64,000 bases of DNA, taken from contig OZ257146.1 of assembly GCA_965279255.1 (NCBI GenBank), positions 310,001-374,000 on the forward strand, in the 5' to 3' direction. Below the pieces are notes generated by a model. It was given only the letters and a program-made list of their open reading frames with translations. It was not told the DNA's origin and made no database searches. The stretch's first letter is position 1. Every line of letters begins with the position of its first letter. Below, piece by piece: positions 52,470 to 59,960 of this stretch. Made by a program: the position numbers and the translations under genes. The stretch is from CAMFLJ01 sp965279255 (GTDB taxonomy: Bacteria; Actinomycetota; Acidimicrobiia; Acidimicrobiales; Acidimicrobilacustridaceae).

Positions 52470-52592
52470 GGTTGTGGTTCGGTGGGCGGCACAACGCAAC
52501 CTGCCGCCGTGGGGGAAGCCGGTCGAATTCCGGCGCTGACCCGCAACCGTAGGTGGCCGTCCGAGGGCGGTCACGAGCCGGAATGCCTGCGC
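52470..52592 (+). ncRNA. Cobalamin (B12) riboswitch
   Basis: The conserved core is plain: GGGGAAGCCGGTCGAATTCC, then GGCGCTGACCCGCAACCGTA (together 52511-52551), with the closing B12-box segment GAGCCGGAATGCCTGCG at 52575-52591, and a flanking stem GGCGGC (52485-52490)/GCCGCC (52503-52508). It should sense adenosylcobalamin or a related corrinoid and lower expression of the downstream transporter operon when the vitamin is plentiful. The outer boundaries are approximate, and the expression platform between 52592 and the gene start at 52707 was not resolved. Confidence 0.92.
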
Positions 52593-52706
52593 CGGGAGGA
52601 TGCTCCGCCCTTGACCCGTCGTCGGACTGCGGGAGGTGGAGCTCGGTCGGTCGACGGGGGCTCCCCGTGGGCGGGGTCCGGGTTCGACCACCCGTCCGGA
52701 GGTTCC

Positions 52707-53666
52707 GTGCCCCTCACCCGCCACCGCCGCAGCGTTCCCTCCGATGGCGCGCCCGTGGCCGGTCGTCGAGGCAGGGGCGTCGTGTTCTCCCTGGTGGTGG
52801 CCTTGTTCGGCCTGCTGGGTGGACTCGTGGCGCTGTCGGCCACCGCCGGCCCGGTGGCAGCGGCCGGCTCGTGCACGGGCCCACTGGCGCAGGGCCAGAT
52901 CCGGGTCGTGATGGTGGTCGACCCCGGTGAGACAGGGCCTCGGGGCCCGATGGCCACGTGCCTGGTCGTGGCGGCGGGCACCTCGGGGTCGAAGATCCTG
53001 GCCCAGCGGGCCTCCGAGCTCGGCCTGCCCTCGCCCCGGTACGCCGGCAGCGGCCTGCTGTGCGGCCTCGACGGCTTCCCGGCCACGGCCTGCCCGGTGA
53101 ACAACGGCGGCAGCTTCGCGTTCTGGGCGTACTTCAACGGCTCGGGGGGCTCCTGGTCGTTCGGTCACGACAACCCGTTCGTCCGCCGCATGGTCGACGG
53201 CGAGATCATGGGCTGGCGCTACACCACCGGCTCCACCGAGGGCGACGCCCCCGCGCCCCGCATCGCGCCGAGCGGCTCGCTCTTCCCGCCCCTCACGCCC
53301 GCCACCACCGCACCGCCCGCACCCGCACCGACGCCGGCCCCGCCGGCGGGTGGCACGGGTGGCGCCTCGGGCTCCGGGGCCGGCGGCGCCGGTGGCGGTG
53401 CCACCGATCCGGCTGCTGGTGGCTCTGCCGATCCGAGCGCGACGACCGTTCCGGCCGATGCCGCCGGCACGGTGGCCGACAGCTCGTCCACCACGGTCGA
53501 CGGCGTCGGGTCCACCGACGCCTCGACCCAGGCCGAGGAGCTGGCGGCCGCGCCGGCCAGCAGCTCGTCCGACACCGGGCGCTGGATCGGCCTCGCCGTC
53601 GCCGTGGCCGCGGCGGGCGCGCTGGCCGTCGGCGCGGTGACCCGGACGCGGGCCCGACGCTCGTGA
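52707..53666 (+). CDS. Secreted surface protein of the B12-controlled ECF transporter operon
   Basis: 319 residues from the GTG at 52707 with GGAGG upstream. Signal peptide (LVVALFGLLGGLVALSATAGPVAAAG), then a globular domain of about 130 residues containing four cysteines and the aromatic motif FAFWAYFNGSGGSWSFGHDNPFVRRM, which recalls DUF4430/transcobalamin-like surface domains. A Pro/Gly/Ser/Thr-rich spacer and a C-terminal membrane segment plus basic tail (GLAVAVAAAGALAVGAVTRTRARR) anchor it. With the upstream B12 riboswitch and the downstream transporter, corrinoid capture is a good inference. Its stop overlaps the EcfT start. Confidence 0.8.
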   Translation: MPLTRHRRSVPSDGAPVAGRRGRGVVFSLVVALFGLLGGLVALSATAGPVAAAGSCTGPLAQGQIRVVMVVDPGETGPRGPMATCLVVAAGTSGSKILAQRASELGLPSPRYAGSGLLCGLDGFPATACPVNNGGSFAFWAYFNGSGGSWSFGHDNPFVRRMVDGEIMGWRYTTGSTEGDAPAPRIAPSGSLFPPLTPATTAPPAPAPTPAPPAGGTGGASGSGAGGAGGGATDPAAGGSADPSATTVPADAAGTVADSSSTTVDGVGSTDASTQAEELAAAPASSSSDTGRWIGLAVAVAAAGALAVGAVTRTRARRS

Positions 53667-54811
53667 GCTCTGCCACCCGGTCGACCCGGCCGCGCCGCCT
53701 GCTGCACCCGGGCGCCTGGTGGCTGTGGGCCGCGGGGCTGGCCGTCGTCGCCCTGCGCACGACCAACCCGTTGCTGCTCGGGCTGATCCTCGCGGTCGTG
53801 GCCTTCGTCGTGGCGAGCCGTCGCAGCGACGCGCCATGGGCGATGTCGTTCGCCGGCTATCTGAAGCTGGGCGCGTTCGTCATCGTCATCCGCATGATCT
53901 TCCCGATCCTGTTCGGCAACCGCCTGCCGGGCACCGAGCTGTTCACCATCCCGTCGGTCACGCTGCCGAGCTGGGCCGCCGGTGTCAGCATCGGTGGGCC
54001 GGTCACCGTCGAGATGCTGGTCGGCGCGTTCTACCAGGGCCTCCGGCTCGCTGTGGTCATCGCCTGTGTGGGTGCGGCCAACACGCTCTGCAGCCCGTAC
54101 CGCATGCTGCGGGCCCTCCCGAACGCCCTCTACGAGGCGGGCGTGGCCGTCACCGTGGCCCTGACGTTCGCGCCGCAGCTGGCCATCACCGCCCGCCGGG
54201 TGCGTGAGGCCCGTCGCCTGAGGGGTCGGCCCACCAAGGGGCCCTCGGCCTGGCGGGGCTCGATGCTCCCGGTGCTCGAGGGTGCCCTCGAGCGGGCGGT
54301 CGCCCTCGCCGCCTCGATGGACTCACGCGGCTACGGCCGCCACGGCCAGGCGCCCGCCGCCATCCGCCGCACCGCCGCCGGCCTCACGCTCGGCGGCATG
54401 GTCCTCGTGGCCATCGGCGCCTACGGCGTGCTCGACCCGAGCGTGCCCTTCGTGCTCCGGGCCCCGGCCCTGCTCGCTGGTGGGGCCGCCCTCGCCGGCG
54501 CGCTGGTGCTCGGCGGCCGTCGCTCCGACCGCACGCGCTACCGGGCCGACCGCTGGCTGTCGGCCGAGTGGGTCGTGTCGATGTGTGGCCTCGTCGCCGT
54601 GGTCGGTGTGGTGGTGTCGGGCCGACTCGGTGACGCCCTCGACCCGTCGGTGTACCCGCTCGAGTTCCCGGAGCTCCCGATCGCCGCCGCCATCGGCGTG
54701 CTCGTCGCCGTGCTCCCCGCCTGGGTCGCCCCCGAGCCGCCCGAGCTGGCCACCGTGCCGTCGGCGGTCGAGGCGGCGGCGTCGGCCGAGGCGCTGGAGG
54801 TGGCGGCGTGA
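53663..54811 (+). CDS. ECF transporter T component (EcfT)
   Basis: 382 residues, GTG overlapping the previous stop. About seven hydrophobic segments, with the coupling-helix region LTFAPQLAITARRVREARRLRG and the second signature ALAASMDSRGYGRHG (the A-R-G-type motif that docks into the ATPases). It couples ATP hydrolysis by EcfA to the S component encoded downstream. The C-terminal 120 residues add two to three further hydrophobic segments. Stop overlaps the ATPase start. Confidence 0.9.
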   Translation: MSSATRSTRPRRLLHPGAWWLWAAGLAVVALRTTNPLLLGLILAVVAFVVASRRSDAPWAMSFAGYLKLGAFVIVIRMIFPILFGNRLPGTELFTIPSVTLPSWAAGVSIGGPVTVEMLVGAFYQGLRLAVVIACVGAANTLCSPYRMLRALPNALYEAGVAVTVALTFAPQLAITARRVREARRLRGRPTKGPSAWRGSMLPVLEGALERAVALAASMDSRGYGRHGQAPAAIRRTAAGLTLGGMVLVAIGAYGVLDPSVPFVLRAPALLAGGAALAGALVLGGRRSDRTRYRADRWLSAEWVVSMCGLVAVVGVVVSGRLGDALDPSVYPLEFPELPIAAAIGVLVAVLPAWVAPEPPELATVPSAVEAAASAEALEVAA

Positions 54812-56487
54812 TCCGCTTCGAGCACGTCACCTTCACCTATCCCGACGCCGAGGCCCCCACCCTGGTCGACGTCGACTTCGTGGTGCCCGAGGGCGAGCTG
54901 TGCCTGGTCGTGGGCACCACCGGCTCGGGCAAGTCGACCCTGTTGCGGGCCGTCAACGGGCTGGTGCCGCGATTCTCCGGCGGCACGCTGCAGGGCCGGG
55001 TGTGGGTCGACGGGCGCAGCACCGACGAGGTGCCCCCGCGCGAGCTCGCCGACGTGGTCGGCCTGGTCGGGCAGGATCCCGCCGCCGGGTTCGTCACCGA
55101 CGTGGTCGAGGACGAGTTGGCCCACGTGATGGAGAACCTCGGCGTCGCCCCCGACGTCATGCGCCGACGGGTCGAGGACGTCCTCGACCTGCTGGGCCTG
55201 CACGAGCTGCGCAACCGCCCGCTCGGCGCCCTCTCGGGAGGGCAGCAGCAGCGGGTGGCCATCGGCTCGGTGCTGACCGCCGGTCCCCGGGTGCTGGTGC
55301 TCGACGAGCCCACCTCGGCGCTCGACCCCGCCGCCGCCGAGGAGGTCCTCGCTGCGCTGACCCGTCTGGTGCACGACCTCGGCATCACCGTGCTGCTCGC
55401 CGAGCACCGCCTCGAGCGGGTGGTGCAGTACGCCGACCGGGTCGTGCTCGTGGGCGGCCCGGGCCAGCCGGTGGTCTGCGGCGATCCGGCCGAGGTGCTC
55501 GCCGCTGCGCCGGTCGTGCCTCCGGTGGTCGAGCTCGGCCGCCTCGCCGGCTGGTCGCCGCTGCCGCTCTCGGTCCGCGACGCCCGTCGGGCCGCCGCCG
55601 ACCTCCGCACCCGCCTCGCCCCGCTCGTCCCCGCCCCCACCCGTTCTGGCATGCGTTCTGCACCTCCAGTGGTGCAAGACGAAGGCCAGAACGACGGGAG
55701 CAGGGGAGAGGTCGTGGCCCGGGCCGTGGGGCTGCACGCCAGCTACGGGCCGGTGGCCGCCCTGCGCGACGTCGACGTCGAGCTCCGGGCGGGTGAGGTC
55801 GTCGCCCTCATGGGCCGCAACGGCGCCGGCAAGTCGACCCTGCTCTCGCACCTGGTCGGGCTGAAGGTCCCCGGCCGGGGCAAGGTGCTCGTCGGCGGTC
55901 GCGAGCCGCACTCGCTGCCGGCCCGGGAGGTCGTGCGCTCCGCCGGCCTCGTGCCCCAGGACGCGGGCCTGCTGCTCTACCACGACACCGTCGCCGCCGA
56001 GTGCACGGCCGGCGACCGCGACGCCGACCTGGCGGCGGGCACCACCCGGGCCGTGCTCGACCGGCTCGTGCCGGGCATCGACGCCCGGGCCCATCCTCGT
56101 GACCTCTCCGAGGGGCAGCGCCTCGCCCTCGCCCTGGCGGTCGTGCTGGCCGCCGAGCCGCCCCTCGTGCTGCTCGACGAGCCCACCCGCGGGCTCGACT
56201 ACCCGGCGAAGCATCGCCTGGTCCGCATCCTCGGCGACCTCGCCGCCGAGGGCCGGGCCGTGGTGCTCGCCACCCACGACGTCGAGGTCGTGGCCGAGGT
56301 CGCCGACCGGGCCATCGTGCTCGCCGAGGGCGAGATCGTCGCCGACGGCCCCGCCCGCGAGGTCGTCGTGCACTCGCCGGTGTTCGCGCCGCAGGTGGCC
56401 AAGGTCCTCGCCCCCGAGCCGTGGCTCACCGTGGGCGAGGTCGCCGCCGCCCTCGACCAGCTCGCCGGCAGCGGGAGCCCGTCGTGA
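54808..56487 (+). CDS. Fused ECF transporter ATPase (EcfA-EcfA')
   Basis: 559 residues with two ABC domains. Domain 1 (1-240): Walker A GTTGSGKST, signature LSGGQQQR, Walker B VLVLDEPTSALD, switch His in LLAEHRLE. Domain 2 (about 305-530): GRNGAGKST, LSEGQRLALALA, LLDEPTRGLDYP and ATHDVE. Both sites look competent, with the second signature LSEGQ deviating from LSGGQ. The linker (about 275-300) is encoded by a 52-bp palindrome. It powers import together with EcfT and the S component. Confidence 0.93.
   Translation: MIRFEHVTFTYPDAEAPTLVDVDFVVPEGELCLVVGTTGSGKSTLLRAVNGLVPRFSGGTLQGRVWVDGRSTDEVPPRELADVVGLVGQDPAAGFVTDVVEDELAHVMENLGVAPDVMRRRVEDVLDLLGLHELRNRPLGALSGGQQQRVAIGSVLTAGPRVLVLDEPTSALDPAAAEEVLAALTRLVHDLGITVLLAEHRLERVVQYADRVVLVGGPGQPVVCGDPAEVLAAAPVVPPVVELGRLAGWSPLPLSVRDARRAAADLRTRLAPLVPAPTRSGMRSAPPVVQDEGQNDGSRGEVVARAVGLHASYGPVAALRDVDVELRAGEVVALMGRNGAGKSTLLSHLVGLKVPGRGKVLVGGREPHSLPAREVVRSAGLVPQDAGLLLYHDTVAAECTAGDRDADLAAGTTRAVLDRLVPGIDARAHPRDLSEGQRLALALAVVLAAEPPLVLLDEPTRGLDYPAKHRLVRILGDLAAEGRAVVLATHDVEVVAEVADRAIVLAEGEIVADGPAREVVVHSPVFAPQVAKVLAPEPWLTVGEVAAALDQLAGSGSPS
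55642..55693. repeat. 52-bp palindrome inside the EcfA linker
   Basis: Outer arms CGTTCTGGC and GCCAGAACG are perfect, inner arms GCACC and GGTGC are perfect, and most positions between them also pair. It is in frame, less GC-rich than its surroundings, and encodes the hydrophilic linker RSGMRSAPPVVQDEGQN between the two ABC domains. Confidence 0.8.
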
Positions 56488-57398
56488 CCGCCACCGCTCC
56501 GGTGCCCGCTCCCGTGCCCGCGCCAGTGCCCTCGGTCCGGGCGGTGCCCCAGGCGATGCGCCTGCGCACTCGCTCGTGGTTGCTGCTCGCCGCCTGCTCG
56601 CTGATCGGCGTGGTCGCCTTCGCCTGGCCGCTGCTCGCCGACCCGTCCGGCTCGGCGGGAACCGCCCACTCCGCCGACGCCCCCTGGCTCCTGGCCGTGC
56701 TCCTTCCGCTGCTGCTCTGCGTCGTGCTCGCCGAGCTCGCCGAAGGGGCCCTCGACGCCAAGTCGGTCGCCCTGCTCGGCGTGCTCGCCGCGTGCGGGGC
56801 GGCCCTGCGCCTGCCGAGCGGCGGCGTGGCCGGGTTCGAGCCGGTCTTCTTCCTGCTCATCCCCGCCGGTCGGGTGCTCGGCCGCGGCTTCGGGTTCGTG
56901 CTCGGCGCCCTCACCCTGTTCGTGTCGGCCCTCCTCACCGGCGGGGTCGGGCCGTGGCTCCCGTTCCAGATGCTGGGCGCCGCCTGGATGGGCTTCTTCG
57001 CCGGATGCCTGCCACCGGCCAAGGGGCGGGCCGAGGTCTGGATGCTCGCGGCCTACGGGGTGGTCGCCGCCCTGGCCTACGGGCTGCTGCTCAACCTGTC
57101 GTTCTGGCCGTACGTGGCCGGTGGCGACTCCGCCCTGTCGTTCGTGCAGGGCGCCGGCCTGGCCGAGAACCTCCGGCACTTCTGGGCCTTCCACCTGGCC
57201 ACGTCGCTGGGGTTCGACATCCCCCGGGCGGTCTTCACCGGGGTCTTCATCCTGGTGGCCGGGCGCCCGATCCTCGCGGCGTTGCGCCGGGCGTCGCGCC
57301 GGGCCGCGTTCGGTGCCCCGGTGGCCTTCGTCGAGGCTGCTCCGGAACCGCCGGTCGCACCTGCGGCGGACGCCGCCGCCCTCCCGCCGGTGTCCTAG
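56484..57398 (+). CDS. ECF transporter S component, probably for a corrinoid
   Basis: 304 residues, GTG overlapping the ATPase stop. A short Pro-rich start is followed by about seven hydrophobic segments. The family-type stretch PVFFLLIPAGRVLGRGFGFVLGALTLFVSALLTGGVGPWLPFQMLGAAWMGFFAG contains the T-component contact and substrate-pocket helices of ECF S proteins. The operon's B12 riboswitch makes cobalamin or a precursor the likely substrate; the sequence alone does not prove it. Confidence 0.85.
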   Translation: MTATAPVPAPVPAPVPSVRAVPQAMRLRTRSWLLLAACSLIGVVAFAWPLLADPSGSAGTAHSADAPWLLAVLLPLLLCVVLAELAEGALDAKSVALLGVLAACGAALRLPSGGVAGFEPVFFLLIPAGRVLGRGFGFVLGALTLFVSALLTGGVGPWLPFQMLGAAWMGFFAGCLPPAKGRAEVWMLAAYGVVAALAYGLLLNLSFWPYVAGGDSALSFVQGAGLAENLRHFWAFHLATSLGFDIPRAVFTGVFILVAGRPILAALRRASRRAAFGAPVAFVEAAPEPPVAPAADAAALPPVS

Positions 57399-57401
57399 CG
57401 T
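57396..57401 (+). promoter_or_regulatory. Leaderless-type -10 (TAGCGT) of the dehydrogenase gene
   Basis: TAGCGT ends eight bases before the ATG at 57410. The T at 57396 lies in the stop codon of the preceding gene, so the promoter overlaps its end. Confidence 0.45.
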
Positions 57402-57409
57402 CGGAGCCC

Positions 57410-58393
57410 ATGGCTCCCGTCGTCGTCGTCACCCGCCCGCTGCCCGATCCCGGCGTCGCCGTGCTCACCGAGGCGGGCTTCGAGGTCAGGGCCAACCCCG
57501 ATGACCGCCCGTGGTCGCGGGCCGAGCTGCTCGCCGCGGTGGCCGACGCCGACGCTCTGCTGTGCATGCTGAGCGAGCCGGTGAACGCCGAGCTGCTCGA
57601 CGCCGCGCCGAGCCTCAAGGTGGTGTCGAACTACGCCGTCGGCTTCGACAACATCGACGTCGCCGAGGCCCGGGGCCGCGGGGTCGAGGTCACCACCACG
57701 CCGGACGTGCTCACCGAGGCCACCGCCGACCTGGCGTGGGCGTTGCTGCTCGCCGCGGCCCGCCGCCTCGGTGAGGGCGACCGCCTGGTGCGGGCGGGGG
57801 AGTGGACCGGGTGGGGCCCCAACCAGCTGATCGGCCAGCCGGTCGCCGGCCGCACGCTCGGCATCGTGGGGATGGGCTCGATCGGCCGGGCCGTCGCCCG
57901 CCGGGGCCGGGGCTTCTCGATGCCGGTCGTCTACTTCAACCGCAACCGGCTCGACCCTGCCGTCGAGGCCGAGCTGGGCGCCCGCTACGTCAGCCTCGAC
58001 GAACTGCTCGCCACCGCCGACGTGATCTCGCTGCACGCTCCGCTCAACGACGACAGCCGCCACATGATCGACGCCGCCGCCCTCGCCCGCATGAAGCCGA
58101 CCGCGGTGATCGTGAACACCGGCCGGGGCGCGCTCATCGACGAGGCCGCCCTCGTCGAGGCGCTGAGTGAGGGCCGCATCGCCGCCGCCGGCCTCGACGT
58201 CTACGAGCGGGAGCCGGCCCTCACCGACGGCCTCACCGCCCTCGACAACGTGGTGATGGCCCCCCACCTCGGCTCGGCCACCACCACCGCACGCGCCGCC
58301 ATGGTGCGGCTGTGCGCCGAGAACGTCACCAACGTGCTCGTCGGCCGCCCCGCCGTCACCCCTGCCCCCGGCCCGCCGCTCACCCCTCGTTGA
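57410..58393 (+). CDS. D-2-hydroxyacid dehydrogenase (glycerate/glyoxylate reductase-like)
   Basis: 327 residues. NAD-binding motif GIVGMGSIGRAVARR, and the catalytic Arg (NTGRGALIDE), Glu (DVYEREP) and His (APHLGSAT) are intact. It reduces glyoxylate or hydroxypyruvate, or a related 2-oxoacid. It begins 12 bases after the ECF operon but has its own promoter-like hexamer, and its function has no obvious link to vitamin uptake. Confidence 0.92.
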   Translation: MAPVVVVTRPLPDPGVAVLTEAGFEVRANPDDRPWSRAELLAAVADADALLCMLSEPVNAELLDAAPSLKVVSNYAVGFDNIDVAEARGRGVEVTTTPDVLTEATADLAWALLLAAARRLGEGDRLVRAGEWTGWGPNQLIGQPVAGRTLGIVGMGSIGRAVARRGRGFSMPVVYFNRNRLDPAVEAELGARYVSLDELLATADVISLHAPLNDDSRHMIDAAALARMKPTAVIVNTGRGALIDEAALVEALSEGRIAAAGLDVYEREPALTDGLTALDNVVMAPHLGSATTTARAAMVRLCAENVTNVLVGRPAVTPAPGPPLTPR

Positions 58394-58485
58394 TCGCTCG
58401 TGGGCCCCTCGTCGGGCCGCGGCCGGGGCAGCGGCGGCGCGTCTCGGTGAGAGAGTGGGGACCGCGTTCGTTCGAGGGAGAACAC

Positions 58486-58921
58486 ATGGGCATCCGTCGC
58501 ATGGACAACATGGGCATCGTCGTCGACGACCTGACGACCTCGATCGAGTTCTTCGAGGAGCTCGGCCTCGAGCTCGAAGGGCGGGCGATGGTCGGTGGCG
58601 AGTGGGCGGGGCAGGTCACCGGGCTCGGTGACCAGGACGTCGAGATCGCCATGATGCGCACCCCCGACGGGCACGCTCGCCTCGAGCTCTCGCAGTTCTT
58701 CTCACCGCCCGTCGTCGCCGACCACCGCGACGCTCCCGTGAACTCCCTCGGCTACCTGCGGGTGATGTTCGCCGTCGACGACCTCGACGACACGCTGGCC
58801 CGGCTCCACCCGTTCGGCGTGGAGCTCGTCGGCGACGTGGTCCAGTACGAGGCGATCTACCGGCTCTGCTACATCCGCGGCCCGGGCGGTCCTCATCGGC
58901 CTCGCCGAAGAACTCGCCTGA
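58486..58921 (+). CDS. VOC-family (glyoxalase-like) protein with apparent C-terminal frameshift
   Basis: The ATG has GAGGGAG upstream. The sequence is a typical single VOC domain (MDNMGIVVDDLTTSIEFFEELGLELEG, GHARLELSQF, LGYLRVMFAVDDLDDTLARLHPFGVELVG, YRLCYIRGPGG). After codon 135 (58890) the frame diverges; the expected ending LIGLAEELA-stop is encoded in the +1 frame and closes at 58921. As read, the unshifted frame continues to 59043 with an Arg-rich tail overlapping the convergent gene. Loss of two bases near 58888-58892 would explain it. Real mutation or sequencing error cannot be told apart here. Confidence 0.75.
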
Positions 58922-58955
58922 CCCGCAGCGGTCGACGTCCTCGATTGGGCCGGGC

Positions 58956-59699
58956 TCAGGCGGCGGCCGCCTCGACGAGCTCGGTGTGGGTGGTGGCGGC
59001 CATCGCGATCACCTGGCGCAGGGCGAACGCGGCCCCGACGTAGAGGACGGCCGAGAGCACGCCCACGGCGATCGCGGCCGGCGCCGACACGAAGGCCACC
59101 CCGAGGGCGACCATGGGCGAGAGGGTGGCGCAGAGGTACTGCGCCCACCATCGGGCGACGACCCGGCGGGCCGGGTGCTCGAGCGGGAAGAGGTCGCGCA
59201 CCGACTGGTACGGCCACCACAGGTTGAGCACCGGGACGAGGAACCCGCCGACCGCCCAGCCGGGGCTACGAGTCGCCGGGATGCCGAGCCTGGCCGCAGT
59301 GGTGGCCGCGGCGTGGACCCACACGAGGGTGACGACGAGCGCGGCGAACACCACGAGCGACGTGACGTTCGACGCGAGCGACAGGAACGGGTTGACCGTG
59401 AACGACGGTGTGACGTCGCCGCCGCTCTTCGAGAAGATCGTGCGGACGACGTCGGCGACCTCGGAGATCACGAACCCCGAGATGGCGAGCTGGAGGGGCA
59501 TGGCCACCGCGGTCGCCAGCGCTGCGATCCGGGCCGGTCGGGCGACCCCCACCTCGCGGGCGAGCCCGTCAGCGGCGGAGGCCGGCGGCGGTGGGAGGGC
59601 GGCGACGCTCACGTGGTCGCTCCAGCGCTCGCCGTCCCACCACCTCAGGGCGCCGGGGCCCCTGGAGGGGTCGGGGTACCAGCCGGCCGGCGTGCTCAC
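58956..59699 (-). CDS. DUF2510/DUF4328 membrane protein
   Basis: 247 residues, GTG start with GGAGG upstream. N-terminal DUF2510 motif AGWYPDPSRGPGALRWWDGERWSDHV, a short linker, then a DUF4328 membrane domain of about six hydrophobic segments (AIAALATAVAMPLQLAISGFVI, FAALVVTLVWVHAA, PGWAVGGFLVPVLNLWWPYQSVRDL). DUF2510 is a short WW-like module common in actinobacterial membrane proteins. The function is unknown. It converges on the VOC gene. Confidence 0.88.
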   Translation of the reverse strand: MSTPAGWYPDPSRGPGALRWWDGERWSDHVSVAALPPPPASAADGLAREVGVARPARIAALATAVAMPLQLAISGFVISEVADVVRTIFSKSGGDVTPSFTVNPFLSLASNVTSLVVFAALVVTLVWVHAAATTAARLGIPATRSPGWAVGGFLVPVLNLWWPYQSVRDLFPLEHPARRVVARWWAQYLCATLSPMVALGVAFVSAPAAIAVGVLSAVLYVGAAFALRQVIAMAATTHTELVEAAAA

Positions 59700-59960
59700 C
59701 GGCCGCCTCCGCTCGATCCGTCTGCGGGCGTGGTCGTCGAAGGTCCTGGTCCCGCGTGCGCCGCCATGGCCGCGAATCTACGGCTGAAGGTCGGCTGATG
59801 GCGGACGTTCCCGAGCGGCGAGCATCGAGGGATCCCTGACGGTGAGGTGAATGATCGGCGAACTGTCCCAGCCTTGCTTGTCCACCGAGCACTGGTCGGC
59901 TTGTCTCCTCGTGGGAGGGCGGGTGGCGACGAGGCGGAGGTACGAGATGGGCGGCTCGGT

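Noticed and set aside
55642..55693. Terminator splitting the ECF ATPase gene
   Set aside because: The reading frame is uninterrupted, no T-run follows, and the second ABC domain has intact motifs.
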